Origin: Exiguobacterium oxidotolerans JCM 12280
GTDB lineage: Bacteria > Bacillota > Bacilli > Exiguobacteriales > Exiguobacteriaceae
NCBI RefSeq assembly: GCF_000702625.1
Contig: NZ_JNIS01000001.1
Location: forward strand, 1 to 64,000
DNA length: 64,000 bases
Reading direction: 5' to 3'
Numbering within the stretch: position 1 is the first letter of the stretch; every line of letters begins with the position of its first letter. A model generated the notes under the pieces. It saw only the letters and a list, made by a program, of their open reading frames with translations, had not been told where the DNA came from and ran no database searches. The translations under genes and the position numbers were made by a program. This document shows positions 8,245 through 16,564 of the stretch, one piece after another.

Positions 8245-8613
8245 TCAGCCTTCCGGAATCGCTTCATACAAGTACGCTTGATTTTTTTCAAAAATGTAGA
8301 GAATACCAGTCGTGTCGCCCCGGTACAGTTTCGTTCCTGCCGACCAGTCTGTCGCCATCCCTTCTGCTAAGGGCTCGTCTGCGGTCGCTTGTTTCGTGAC
8401 GGTCGCAAACGATTTGACGTCTGCCTGTGTAAGCGTCACGGGTGCACCGGATAGCCGGTAAACACGATCCTTGATTCGGATTAAGTCGGCATCTTTGTTT
8501 TGACGGGCTTCTGCTGCGATTGTATCAGTCGTCGAAACACGTGTCGTATCGTCGGAACAGCCGCTTAACGGGAGGAGACTGGCAGCGAGGGCAAGTGAAA
8601 GGATACGTTTCAT
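8245..8613 (-). CDS. Small lipoprotein of unknown function
   Basis: 122 residues with a clear lipoprotein signal (LPLSGC, Cys 19). The mature part has two copies of a VY/LY-R-G/S pattern but no recognised domain. The stop codon is only a few bases from that of the convergent DUF4362-like gene. Confidence 0.6.
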   Translation of the reverse strand: MKRILSLALAASLLPLSGCSDDTTRVSTTDTIAAEARQNKDADLIRIKDRVYRLSGAPVTLTQADVKSFATVTKQATADEPLAEGMATDWSAGTKLYRGDTTGILYIFEKNQAYLYEAIPEG

Positions 8614-8663
8614 AAAGTGATACCTCGTTTCTTCAGGGTGGGTGATTGATCGAACACTTTATA

Positions 8664-8684
8664 TATATCGTTACTTACGATATA
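8664..8684. promoter_or_regulatory. MarR-type operator overlapping a TATAAT box
   Basis: TATATCGT-TACTT-ACGATATA is a perfect inverted repeat with 8-bp arms. The TATAAT at 8681-8686 overlaps its right arm, and a further half-site ACGATATAT follows at 8695-8703, just before the MarR gene. This fits autorepression. Confidence 0.65.
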
Positions 8685-8718
8685 ATCGGTTTGTACGATA
8701 TATGTAAGGGGGATAACG

Positions 8719-9126
8719 ATGACGATTCATAAAGATTTTGCTAGACTCTATTACCATCTTCATCCGCAATGGAAAGAAAATTTGTCACATCAAAGCGTTC
8801 GTATTTTGCAGATGATCCAGATGACGGCACCGATTACGGTTAAACAGGTCGCTGAAAAATTTGCCCTTTCACCGAATACGGCGTCGGAACATATTAAAAA
8901 GCTGGAACAACTCGGTTACATCGAAAAAAATCGTTCTTCTGACGATCAACGGGTGGTTCATGTGAGTTTAACGAATGAAGGGTTACACGCAGTTCGGACA
9001 CATACAGAACTTGACGTCGATCGTGTCGCGCACGTACTCCATCAGTTATCGGCTGACGATCAACAGTCGATTCAGCAGGCATTTCGGTTACTTCGGGAGG
9101 CGGCAGATGACTGCTTTTCTGATTAA
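8719..9126 (+). CDS. MarR-family transcriptional regulator
   Basis: 135 residues with a winged helix: KQVAEKFALSPNTASEHIKKLEQLGYIEK forms the helix-turn-helix and RSSDDQRVVHVSLT the wing with the DxR motif. Its 3' end overlaps the start of a DUF3147 gene by 20 bases, so the two are translated together and the membrane protein is the likely target. The perfect palindrome upstream is a candidate autoregulatory site. Confidence 0.8.
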   Translation: MTIHKDFARLYYHLHPQWKENLSHQSVRILQMIQMTAPITVKQVAEKFALSPNTASEHIKKLEQLGYIEKNRSSDDQRVVHVSLTNEGLHAVRTHTELDVDRVAHVLHQLSADDQQSIQQAFRLLREAADDCFSD

Positions 9127-9454
9127 GGTGTTTTCAAGCGCAGTCGTCATCGGAATCGTGACAGAAGTGGCACGCCGTTCGGTGACATACGGTGGTGTGA
9201 TTGCGGCACTTCCGATCGTCAGCCTACTCAGTATGATTTGGCTAGTTCAACAAGGGCAATCTAAAACGGAAGTGACGATGTTCGTTAAAAGTGTACTCTA
9301 TGGTTTGCCGGCAACATTTTTTCTGGTGCTGATTTTATACATATTACTCAATCAAGGGGTGTCCATATTCATCAGTGTGTTACTGGCGAGTGGATGTTGG
9401 TGGATTTTTTGGACGATCCAGCAGCAAGTCGGATTTTTTATTGGCCGATTCTAA
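9107..9454 (+). CDS. DUF3147 integral membrane protein
   Basis: 115 residues with four predicted membrane helices. The EVARRSVTYGGVIAALPIVS region near residues 20-40 is typical of DUF3147. The ATG at 9107 lies inside the end of the MarR gene, with GGGAGG 8 bases upstream. The family has no assigned function; coupling to a MarR regulator suggests an efflux or envelope-stress role, but this is inference. Confidence 0.65.
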   Translation: MTAFLIKVFSSAVVIGIVTEVARRSVTYGGVIAALPIVSLLSMIWLVQQGQSKTEVTMFVKSVLYGLPATFFLVLILYILLNQGVSIFISVLLASGCWWIFWTIQQQVGFFIGRF

Positions 9455-9483
9455 AATAACCGTCACAGAACAGGAGCGAAACG

Positions 9484-10390
9484 ATGTCTCAAAAAGAAGA
9501 TGCTTTTTTTTATCCCGCAACATAAATTCAGTCACATTCGGATGCAAGAATTGCCGTTCAAACGCGTCACATTTGAAAATCTGACTGCCCGGCAACTGGA
9601 GCAGATCCTGCGGACGCAACTGTTTACCCGTTTCAGCGGTCCCGTGTTCGTGACCGACTACACGACGTTTGAACAGGAAATTACGCCGGATGCGTTGCCT
9701 GACTTACATACGTTGCACCAGTCGATGTTGCCACTCGGCTGTTACACGGAAGACGGACTGCAATTTCTCTACAATCCTTACATGCGGTCGTATTGGACGT
9801 CGGAGCCGGCGGGCGAACGGCTTGAAGGAACGATGGGGAATAGACAAACAGTGGTCGAGGACTTTTATTTCAGTCAAGGCGCTGAATTCCTGAGTCCCGA
9901 TTCAATTGATTTGCAAGTGGAAGAAACATACGGAATCGATCCGGAAGCAAACTGGGTGACGATTGATTTGCCATATGCCGTCGATGGTGTCCCGTCCGCC
10001 TTACCGCAATTGGTGAAGGAACTAAAGATGCAGGAATTCGTCATCTCGTGCAGTAAAGCAAATCAGCGTCAGTATGAACGGTTTATCCAAAGTTACGGCG
10101 TGTCCTATACACTCATTCCGCGTCCGACAAAACGGTGGTTTCGAAAAGGGTACAAATTGAAGCATCACGATATGGAAATCAATCTCCGTGACGCTTCTGA
10201 GCAGATGATTTCTGATTTTCTTCATTTGATTGAGTCTCCGTTTTTTCAGGAGTTGTGTCATTTCAAGAAAACGGTCGCAGGTCGGCGCGTATTCTTGTTC
10301 TTCAACAACATGCGCGTCGAGTTCGAGCAGGCGTTACTGTGTGTAGATACAAGCAAAGAGCGGAACTCAAGTGCCGTCACGCCTGATTAA
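9484..10390 (+). pseudogene. Unknown 300-residue protein, 5' end frameshifted at a T-run
   Basis: AGGAG lies 8 bases before the ATG at 9484, but that frame reads only 13 codons (MSQKEDAFFYPAT) and stops at 9523. The long frame uses ATG 9500, which has no proper ribosome site. The two join perfectly if the run of eight T at 9504-9511 is one T shorter, giving MSQKEDAFFIPQHKF... I recognise no domain in the roughly 300-residue product; it has WVTIDLPYAVDGVP and a C-terminal RRVFLFFNNMRVEF. It may be a contingency run, a real mutation or a base-count error. Alternatively the shorter 296-residue form from 9500 is expressed. Confidence 0.6.
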
Positions 10391-10432
10391 TTCGCGTCAA
10401 GGTGTCTTTCGGTATTTCTGTCATATATACGT

Positions 10433-11299
10433 TCAAAACGACTCAATCAATCGTTGCATCGTGTCCGAAAACGAGCGGACAGGTGTGTAGCCGAGCGTCT
10501 TGATTTTATCCGTTGTATAGAGGGGACGTTCGACCGGTCGGTCCGGCATCTGATAAGGTTTACCGGACGCCTTTATCAGTTGCATCCGAAATTCGGTCTC
10601 CGGGATGTTGGCGTCGACCGCATGATAGACGTCTCCCGGTGTTGCGCGCCGGACGGCAAGGTGAACCATCTCTGCCAGATTATCGGCGTGGACCCAGTTG
10701 ACGACATCATCCGGATGGACCCACGTGACGACTTCTGTTTCCTGCATCCGTTTGACTTGCCGGTCGCCCCAGTAAGAGTTTTCTTCGGCGCAGATCGCAC
10801 CGGGACGGAGGATGATGACGTCAAGCCCGTCAGCCGCATACCGTTGTAAAATCCGTTCCGACCGCACTTTCGTTTGAATGTACGGTGCGTGATGATCGTC
10901 GCTCAGTGGCGTCGCTTCCGTTATGAGACCGCCCGCCGGTTCGCCGTAAACGGAAGTCGTCGAGATGTGGAGGAACAAGGCGCACGCGTCAAGCGCGGCA
11001 GCCGCGAGGTGTTCGACTCCGGTGACGTTCGCTGCTACGGCAAGTTTGATGTCGTCGCCGAGATAAGCAGCACAGTGGACGACGATGTCGATGTCCTGCA
11101 TCGCTGTTTCAAGCGCTGCGGCGTCCGTCAAGTCACCGAACGCGGGCGTGATCCCGAGTTGTTTGCAACGGTCGGCTTGTCCTTCGCTTCGAACGAGTCC
11201 GCGGACTTCAATTGCTTCTTCTATAAAACGGCGGGCGACCCGTGGGCCAAGTGTCCCGCTGATCCCGGTGACGAGAATCCGTTTTCCTTTGATATCCAT
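10433..11299 (-). CDS. NAD-dependent epimerase/dehydratase-like extended SDR
   Basis: 288 residues. VTGISGTLGPRVARR near residue 10 gives the GxxGxxG nucleotide motif, STTSVYG provides the Ser/Thr, and YIQTK gives YxxxK; a PGAICAEE segment follows. Extended SDRs of this type act on nucleotide sugars or small ketones with NAD(P). The start at 11299 follows AGAAGG. It may be co-transcribed after the lipoprotein gene at 11322. Confidence 0.7.
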   Translation of the reverse strand: MDIKGKRILVTGISGTLGPRVARRFIEEAIEVRGLVRSEGQADRCKQLGITPAFGDLTDAAALETAMQDIDIVVHCAAYLGDDIKLAVAANVTGVEHLAAAALDACALFLHISTTSVYGEPAGGLITEATPLSDDHHAPYIQTKVRSERILQRYAADGLDVIILRPGAICAEENSYWGDRQVKRMQETEVVTWVHPDDVVNWVHADNLAEMVHLAVRRATPGDVYHAVDANIPETEFRMQLIKASGKPYQMPDRPVERPLYTTDKIKTLGYTPVRSFSDTMQRLIESF

Positions 11300-11321
11300 G
11301 AAAATGACCTTCTTTCTATCG

Positions 11322-11618
11322 TTAATTGCCGTGCTCAATCGTTTCGACAACCGGCTCCTGATCCTTCCTGAATTCGAATCGGATGACGTCATCTTTCGTT
11401 AAGGCAGATTGGTTGTCCCGCTCGCCATAAATCCGTGTCTTCCGGTCAACCGTGACTTCCGTCAACGCATAGGAGGCGTCCGGGTCCTGTTCGTCCGGTC
11501 CTAAAGAGATCTGGTCTCCTTGTATGTCGACGATGACATAGGCGTCGTCTGCCGAACAGGCGCATAAAACGAATGACGTCAGGCAACTGACCAATAAGAA
11601 CCGGATTTTGTATCTCAT
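11322..11618 (-). CDS. Small lipoprotein of unknown function
   Basis: 98 residues. The signal peptide ends in a lipobox (FVLCAC), followed by a short all-beta domain (VIVDIQGDQISLG, TRIYGERDNQSAL, DVIRFEF) resembling an OB-like or YobA-type fold, though the resemblance is weak. The ATG at 11618 is preferred because GGTGG lies just upstream and the earlier GTG falls within it. It lies 22 bases upstream of the epimerase gene. Confidence 0.6.
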   Translation of the reverse strand: MRYKIRFLLVSCLTSFVLCACSADDAYVIVDIQGDQISLGPDEQDPDASYALTEVTVDRKTRIYGERDNQSALTKDDVIRFEFRKDQEPVVETIEHGN

Positions 11619-11708
11619 GGATTCCACCTACACTTTCTTCATATATTAATTGGCATCACGATAAATTTTGCTCCGTATGGATAGGACGCTCACTACAGGA
11701 GGAGACAG

Positions 11709-12356
11709 ATGAGTCGATTCGTAAAAGGGATGTTATTCGGTTTTGGATTAATTCTCGGAACTACTATAATACTCGGAGTTTTCTTCATCCGGTCGATGCA
11801 ACCAGACGCGGAGCAAGAAAAAATCGTCAAACGCCAAGCAGAAGCTTATCTAGAACAACATTATGAAGAGGCCGAAGTTGTAGACGTCTACTTTGATAAC
11901 ATGGGGAATCATGTAGCATTTGATTACGCGGCGCAAGTCATCGATCGCAAAACAGGCATTGAGTTTTTAGTCTATCTCGATCAGTCGACAAACAAAGTTG
12001 TGGATACCTATTACGTAGAACAGTGGACAGCCGACGTGGTCGCGGTCATCCAGCCGTCAGTTGGAGCGGTGTTCGGGAACGATGCTGATTATCTTGTCCA
12101 TTTTGATGAAGAAAGCGTGATGGCGTTAAATCTTCAGCCGGGTGCCGAGGTGGATTATCGTGATACGAAACTTCAACCGACAATCAGGATCACCCTTCAC
12201 CGAAAGCAACAAACGACTGACAAAAAGCGCTTAAACAACTTGAGTACAACACTGCAGTCAAACAACTACCTCTCGCATGGCAAAATTCAAGTCGAATATG
12301 TGGATGAAGATGGTGAGGTATTTGAAGGTGGGGAAGAATTGCAAGCAGTGTTTTAA
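11709..12356 (+). CDS. Membrane-anchored protein of unknown function (YfjL-like?)
   Basis: 215 residues with one N-terminal signal anchor (about 5-28) and an extracytoplasmic domain. The KRQAEAYLEQHYEEAEVVDVYF segment recalls the YfjL-like N-terminal region and is echoed in the small protein at 32034 (VTQYVQKQYGKAQIVEV). GGAGGAG precedes the ATG. The stop lies 4 bases from that of the convergent Nudix gene. Confidence 0.55.
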   Translation: MSRFVKGMLFGFGLILGTTIILGVFFIRSMQPDAEQEKIVKRQAEAYLEQHYEEAEVVDVYFDNMGNHVAFDYAAQVIDRKTGIEFLVYLDQSTNKVVDTYYVEQWTADVVAVIQPSVGAVFGNDADYLVHFDEESVMALNLQPGAEVDYRDTKLQPTIRITLHRKQQTTDKKRLNNLSTTLQSNNYLSHGKIQVEYVDEDGEVFEGGEELQAVF

Positions 12357-12360
12357 AACA

Positions 12361-12846
12361 TTACTTCAAAACAGTCCAGGCATCATACGTTTCTGCCTCA
12401 ATCCCTAACTGCGCCGACCGGATCCAGTCAAAGGCTTTGAGGACGAGCGGTGATGCATTGTCAGGCGTCACGTCCTGTTCCGAGACCCAGACAGCCCCGA
12501 GCGAATCCTGTCCGTCGAATTGCTCCGGAACAGTAATGGCACCGCCGATTGCCTTGACGGTGTAGTAGACGGCGATGTGGTGGACGTCGGTGAAACTTCG
12601 CCAAAGCCACGGCAGTTTAAAGTCAATCACGCCGATGTTTTGGAGGATTTCGATTTCGAGCCCCGTCTCCTCGCGGAACTCGCGACGCATCGCATCGGCT
12701 AACACTTCGCCCGCTTCGAGGCTGCCTCCCGGGAGATCATAGCGATTAATGTACGGACCGCCATTTTTGTTGATGACTAATAATTGATGGTCTTTTACGA
12801 GCAGGCCATAGACGCCAAATGCGCGATGGCAGGTAGTTACTGACAT
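12361..12846 (-). CDS. Nudix hydrolase
   Basis: 161 residues containing a complete Nudix box (GX5EX7REUXEEXGU), read as GGSLEAGEVLADAMRREFRE then ETGLEI, near residues 38-64. The family cleaves nucleoside diphosphates linked to another moiety; the substrate is not evident. AAGGAG lies 9 bases upstream of the ATG. The gene overlaps no neighbour and converges tightly with the membrane-anchored protein gene. Confidence 0.8.
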   Translation of the reverse strand: MSVTTCHRAFGVYGLLVKDHQLLVINKNGGPYINRYDLPGGSLEAGEVLADAMRREFREETGLEIEILQNIGVIDFKLPWLWRSFTDVHHIAVYYTVKAIGGAITVPEQFDGQDSLGAVWVSEQDVTPDNASPLVLKAFDWIRSAQLGIEAETYDAWTVLK

Positions 12847-12862
12847 ATGTAACGACTCCTTT

Positions 12863-13399
12863 TCAGTTGATAGTATGCTGCAAGAGGGTGATCAAGGATT
12901 GGAACAGACCTATAAGATAGTCGGTTCCCAAGAACAGGATCCAGACGGCAAGCGGTATTTCAAGACTCATCAATGCCTGCGTCCATCGGTACGTCGCTTG
13001 TCTTCTTCGTAAATAACAATCAACCGTAAAGAACAGGACGGCAGCGATCACGCTGAGGAAAGCGATAAGTGGGTTGATGCTAAGAAAAACGAGACCAAAC
13101 GACACATGGAGTATGCCGGAAAGAACGACTTCTTTTGCATTCTTTGTTTGATTACGGTAGATGAATCGGCTGAGTGTCTCACTCAAAATCGATGTCGTCA
13201 CACCATAAAGGAAGATGACCGGAAAGCTGTACATCAAATAAGCAGGAATACTGATGATCACGGTAGAGAAATAGCGCAGGATTGAATAACCGATATCAGC
13301 ACTCGGATCCGGAACGAACAGTCCAAGTACGATTGCATATAGTGAGCCTGTAAGCGATCCGGCAATGATTTTGCGGTAAAAAACTGGAATCACGTCCAT
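12863..13399 (-). CDS. Polytopic membrane protein of unknown function
   Basis: 178 residues with about four to five hydrophobic helices (near 10-30, 45-75, 85-125 and 150-172) and short basic loops (FIYRNQTKNAK, YLRRRQATYR). I recognise no family. The ribosome site is weak. It lies 16 bases upstream of the Nudix gene and may be transcribed with it. Confidence 0.55.
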   Translation of the reverse strand: MDVIPVFYRKIIAGSLTGSLYAIVLGLFVPDPSADIGYSILRYFSTVIISIPAYLMYSFPVIFLYGVTTSILSETLSRFIYRNQTKNAKEVVLSGILHVSFGLVFLSINPLIAFLSVIAAVLFFTVDCYLRRRQATYRWTQALMSLEIPLAVWILFLGTDYLIGLFQSLITLLQHTIN

Positions 13400-13469
13400 T
13401 TCTTGAGGCTATGTGTATTCAAATGAATGAATGTCCGAGTATACTAGCGATATAGGAGGTTGATGCAAA

Positions 13470-13649
13470 TTGAAGAAAAATTATACAGTCATGTTTCTCC
13501 TGCTGTATGCTGCCGCTATCATGGGGGGACTTGGACTGAGTAACCTGTTTGACGCCGCGATGCTCGTCGGTGCTGGTTTAGGGACTCTTTTCCTAGTGTG
13601 TGCGATAGTATTTGTCGGAAAAAAGCAAAAGTCATCGAAGACACAGTAA
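13470..13649 (+). CDS. Small two-helix membrane protein with TTG start
   Basis: 59 residues starting at TTG, with AGGAGG 10 bases upstream. It reads MKKNYTVMFLLLYAAAIMGG..., with two hydrophobic stretches (about 8-22 and 33-50) and a basic tail (GKKQKSSKTQ). A terminator hairpin overlaps its last codons, supporting a real short transcription unit. It is short enough to be missed by common gene-length cut-offs. Confidence 0.6.
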   Translation: MKKNYTVMFLLLYAAAIMGGLGLSNLFDAAMLVGAGLGTLFLVCAIVFVGKKQKSSKTQ

Positions 13650-13675
13650 TATCTAGTGCTGTGTCTTTTTTGTTA
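13637..13675 (+). terminator. Terminator overlapping the stop codon of the 59-residue gene
   Basis: AAGACACAG pairs with CTGTGTCTT, followed by a T-run; the stop codon lies in the stem-loop. Confidence 0.75.
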
Positions 13676-13883
13676 GCAAACGGGATGTCACAACAGCCAC
13701 GGACTAAATCAGTCGCTTTTCGTTTAGTGAACATGAATGTTCCTGATTTAAGCGAGGATGAGGAACGGCATTCTATATGATTATAATTAGAAAATATCGG
13801 AATAGGAAGGAATAATTGGATTTTTTAACGAGGGATAATGTACTTAAGGAAAAAGCGAGATGATGCTGAACGGAGGATACTAG

Positions 13884-14126
13884 ATGTTTACAAGAATCGA
13901 AAACCGACAACAAAACCGCCTGGCGACAAACGTAACGATTACCGGAATGCTCCTTTTTATAATCACGCAGTGGTTTTCTGTCCTGTACGTGACGATGTTC
14001 GTCCTGTACGTGTTCAGTTTCCGGAACACGTCGAAAGATCCGTTGTCTAAAACCATCGCCGTCAATACAACGGGGCTCCTGTTACTGTGGCTGCTCGTGT
14101 TTTTGTTGCAACAATTCTTGAGATGA
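13884..14126 (+). CDS. Small membrane protein of unknown function
   Basis: 80 residues with two hydrophobic segments (about 20-46 and 58-78) separated by a charged loop (SFRNTSKDPLSKT). GGAGG lies 8 bases before the ATG. It is 12 bases upstream of a GNAT gene and probably co-transcribed with it. No recognised family. Confidence 0.6.
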   Translation: MFTRIENRQQNRLATNVTITGMLLFIITQWFSVLYVTMFVLYVFSFRNTSKDPLSKTIAVNTTGLLLLWLLVFLLQQFLR

Positions 14127-14138
14127 GGAGGGGAAAAG

Positions 14139-14645
14139 ATGAACGTCCAATTATCGAGCTGTACCGTGAAAGACACAGAAGCACTATATGCCTTTGAAAT
14201 CGATAACCGTCTCTTTTTTGAACAATCAATCCCTTCACGGGGCGACGCCTATTATTTGCCGGAGACGTTTAAGGAACGGCACGCGGCGCTCCTGCAGGAA
14301 CAGCAAGACGGCAGTTCGTTCTTTTACCTGATCAAGGACGAAGCCGGAACGATTCTCGGGCGGATCAATCTGGTCGACCGGAATCAAATCGAAAAAACTG
14401 CTCAACTCGGCTACCGGATTGGACAAGTCCATGCGGGAAAAGGAATCGCAAAAGAAGCCGTCCGCTTGCTACTTGGACAATGCCGGGAATACGACATTGA
14501 TGAAGTCGAGGCCAAAACGACGGATGCAAACATCGCTTCGCAAAAAATCTTGACGCACAACGGATTTAAGCGCGTAGACAAGAAAGAAGAAGTGGCGTTC
14601 AACGGTCAACGGATACAGTTGATGCATTACAGCTGGAGACGGTAA
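14139..14645 (+). CDS. GNAT N-acetyltransferase, RimJ/RimL-like
   Basis: 168 residues. The acetyl-CoA region is GYRIGQVHAGKGIAKEAVRL near residue 90, matching the Q/RxxGxG/A loop, followed by the C-terminal ANIASQKILTHNGFKR motif common to RimJ/RimL and ribosomal-protein acetyltransferases. The substrate is unknown. GAGGAGGGG precedes the ATG. Confidence 0.75.
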   Translation: MNVQLSSCTVKDTEALYAFEIDNRLFFEQSIPSRGDAYYLPETFKERHAALLQEQQDGSSFFYLIKDEAGTILGRINLVDRNQIEKTAQLGYRIGQVHAGKGIAKEAVRLLLGQCREYDIDEVEAKTTDANIASQKILTHNGFKRVDKKEEVAFNGQRIQLMHYSWRR

Positions 14646-14678
14646 GGTGTTTTTAGCGAATTTCCCCATTGAGCGGAG

Positions 14679-15121
14679 TCATTTTTTAGGGGGAGTAAGC
14701 GGTCGCTTTCGTTGCAACTGATAAGATATCCAAAAATAACAGAAAGCCGATGACCCGGCAAGCAAAATGGCGAGCAACAAAAAATAGAGGTCGCTTAATG
14801 TATAGTTGCCCTCATGGTTGGACAGCAGGAGGACGAGAGCAATGAAACTGCCGGACAAACCATAGAGAACAGCTGATATGAAAAAAGTGTTCCGACTAGT
14901 CGGGAAGAACGAAAGGATTCGTTTTATAAGTAAGCCAACCATAAGTCCTGAAATTAAAATTATTGGAAACGAATAAACGGTGTAGATTAAAAAAGATCAA
15001 CGGCTGAAAAATAGACATCTTCGCCGAGATCTTGGAAAAATGCGTAGATGGACAAAATCAGAGTCAACAGACCCGATGTTACGATTGACGTCAGTCCGGC
15101 GGCGATCAGTTTGTTGAAGAT
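14679..15121 (-). pseudogene. Decayed paralogue of the adjacent four-helix membrane protein
   Basis: Reading from 15121, a good AGGAGG is followed at a 7-base spacing by ATC TTC AAC AAA, where the intact neighbour at 15549 has ATG CTA AAC AAA. The start codon is therefore lost. The frame then runs FNKLIAAGLTSIVTSGLLTL... and stops after a run of six T at about 14991-14996. One extra T restores FLIYTVYSFPIILISGLMVG and joins the open frame 14679-14942. The rebuilt product aligns along its length with the intact 136-residue neighbour (FNKLIAAGLTS/LNKFIAVVLTS; SFPIILISGL/VFPIILVAGL; AVLYGLSG/AVLYVLSG). An 87-residue fragment from the ATG at 14942 could still be translated. Confidence 0.7.
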
Positions 15122-15138
15122 ACGAAAACCTCCTTGTC

Positions 15139-15549
15139 TTATGCAAGACGCCTAGTTCGTTCGGTTAGTCGAGATATGATGAAGTAGAGCAAGGCTACAG
15201 ACCCGGTAATCGTCAGAGAACCCGAAATGGCAATATCACCTTTCGAAAACACAAAAATCAGAATCATCCCGAATGCGACGCCTGATAGTACATACAAAAC
15301 AGCTTGTACAATCAGTGAACGCCAAGTGGAAGAAATGACTTTGAATCGGTTTCCGACGACGAAATCAGTCAATAATCCAGCGACCAAGATAATCGGAAAC
15401 ACAAAAAACAAATAAAAGATAAATACTCCGCTTGTTGATTCATACATCGTATCGCTTGCTCGTTCTGACATCGGGGTATAGTACCAATAGGTCAAGACAC
15501 CTGTTACGAGAACTGATGTCAGCACGACGGCAATGAATTTGTTTAGCAT
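15139..15549 (-). CDS. Four-helix membrane protein of unknown function (intact paralogue)
   Basis: 136 residues with four predicted helices (about 5-22, 42-66, 80-103 and 110-128). AGGAGG lies 6 bases before the ATG. It is immediately upstream of its own decayed copy, so the pair looks like a tandem duplication. It lies about 100 bases downstream of an ABC exporter on the same strand; a role as an accessory or immunity protein is possible but unproven. Confidence 0.6.
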   Translation of the reverse strand: MLNKFIAVVLTSVLVTGVLTYWYYTPMSERASDTMYESTSGVFIFYLFFVFPIILVAGLLTDFVVGNRFKVISSTWRSLIVQAVLYVLSGVAFGMILIFVFSKGDIAISGSLTITGSVALLYFIISRLTERTRRLA

Positions 15550-15659
15550 GACAATCCTCCTTATAGAACGTTTTTAAGCAGCCTACATATTATTCTAATG
15601 ACTAAAAGCAAAGTGTGATGTTCTGAGGATGATTAAAAGAATTAGAATGGACTTTTCAT

Positions 15660-16562
15660 TTACACCGCCATGAAAACATCTTCTAACGACTTGACTTGCA
15701 TGTTGACTTCGTAGACTTTAATTTGCGCTGCCGTCAATTGCTCAATCAAGAGTGGGATGGCTTCTTCCTCTTTCACCTCGATGACTGAGACTCCTTTTTC
15801 TTCTGTGACGAATTGGATGTCCTGTATGTTGTGTTGCTGTAAAATCGAGGTGTCAAGTGACGGACTGGTCCGGAGGTGGACACGAATTGTCTCGTTCGCC
15901 GCGCGTTTTAATTGTGCGATTGTCCCGATTTTCGCAATCAAACCATTTGTCATGATGGCGACGGTATCACACATCTTTTCGATTTCCGTTAAATTATGAG
16001 ACGTCAGAAAAATTGTCTTGCCTTGGTCCTTTAACGAGATGATCAGCTGCTGAATTTCGATGGCGGATTCTGGATCAAGACCAGACGTCGGTTCGTCGAG
16101 GAAAAGGAGTTCCGGGTTGCCGAGCAGAGCTTGGGCAATACTGATTTTCTTTTTCATTCCGAATGAAAATGATTTGATTTTTTGTCTGGCAACATTCGGC
16201 AACCCGACTTGTTCAAGTAACTTTTTTAACTCGGTCGCATTTCTACTATCACCTTTAAGTGCCGCCATGTACTTCAAAAAATCAAGTGCCTTCATGTGTT
16301 GATAGAGGTTTGACGTATCCGGCATGACCCCGATTTTCATTTTAATTGCATCCATATTGTGATGCGATTCCCCTAAAATCGTAAACGAACCACGCGTCGG
16401 TTGGGTGATACCGGTCAAGATATGAATGAACGTCGACTTGCCGGCGCCATTTCGACCTAAAAAACCAAAAATTTCCCCTTGCTTGACGCGGAGTTGAATT
16501 CCTTTCAAGACATCCTTTGTCGCATACTGCTTATGTAAGTCACGGACTTCAATTGCTACCAT
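15660..16562 (-). CDS. ABC transporter ATP-binding protein (ABC-2 type)
   Basis: 300 residues. Walker A is GRNGAGKST near residue 36, the signature SFSFGMKKK is an ABC-2-style variant, and Walker B is LLFLDEPTSGLD. A C-terminal domain of about 80 residues follows, as in bacteriocin or drug exporters of the BcrA/NatA type. The permease gene begins 2 bases upstream, so the two form an operon. Probable role: ATP-driven export; substrate unknown. Confidence 0.75.
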   Translation of the reverse strand: MVAIEVRDLHKQYATKDVLKGIQLRVKQGEIFGFLGRNGAGKSTFIHILTGITQPTRGSFTILGESHHNMDAIKMKIGVMPDTSNLYQHMKALDFLKYMAALKGDSRNATELKKLLEQVGLPNVARQKIKSFSFGMKKKISIAQALLGNPELLFLDEPTSGLDPESAIEIQQLIISLKDQGKTIFLTSHNLTEIEKMCDTVAIMTNGLIAKIGTIAQLKRAANETIRVHLRTSPSLDTSILQQHNIQDIQFVTEEKGVSVIEVKEEEAIPLLIEQLTAAQIKVYEVNMQVKSLEDVFMAV

Positions 16563-16564
16563 CG

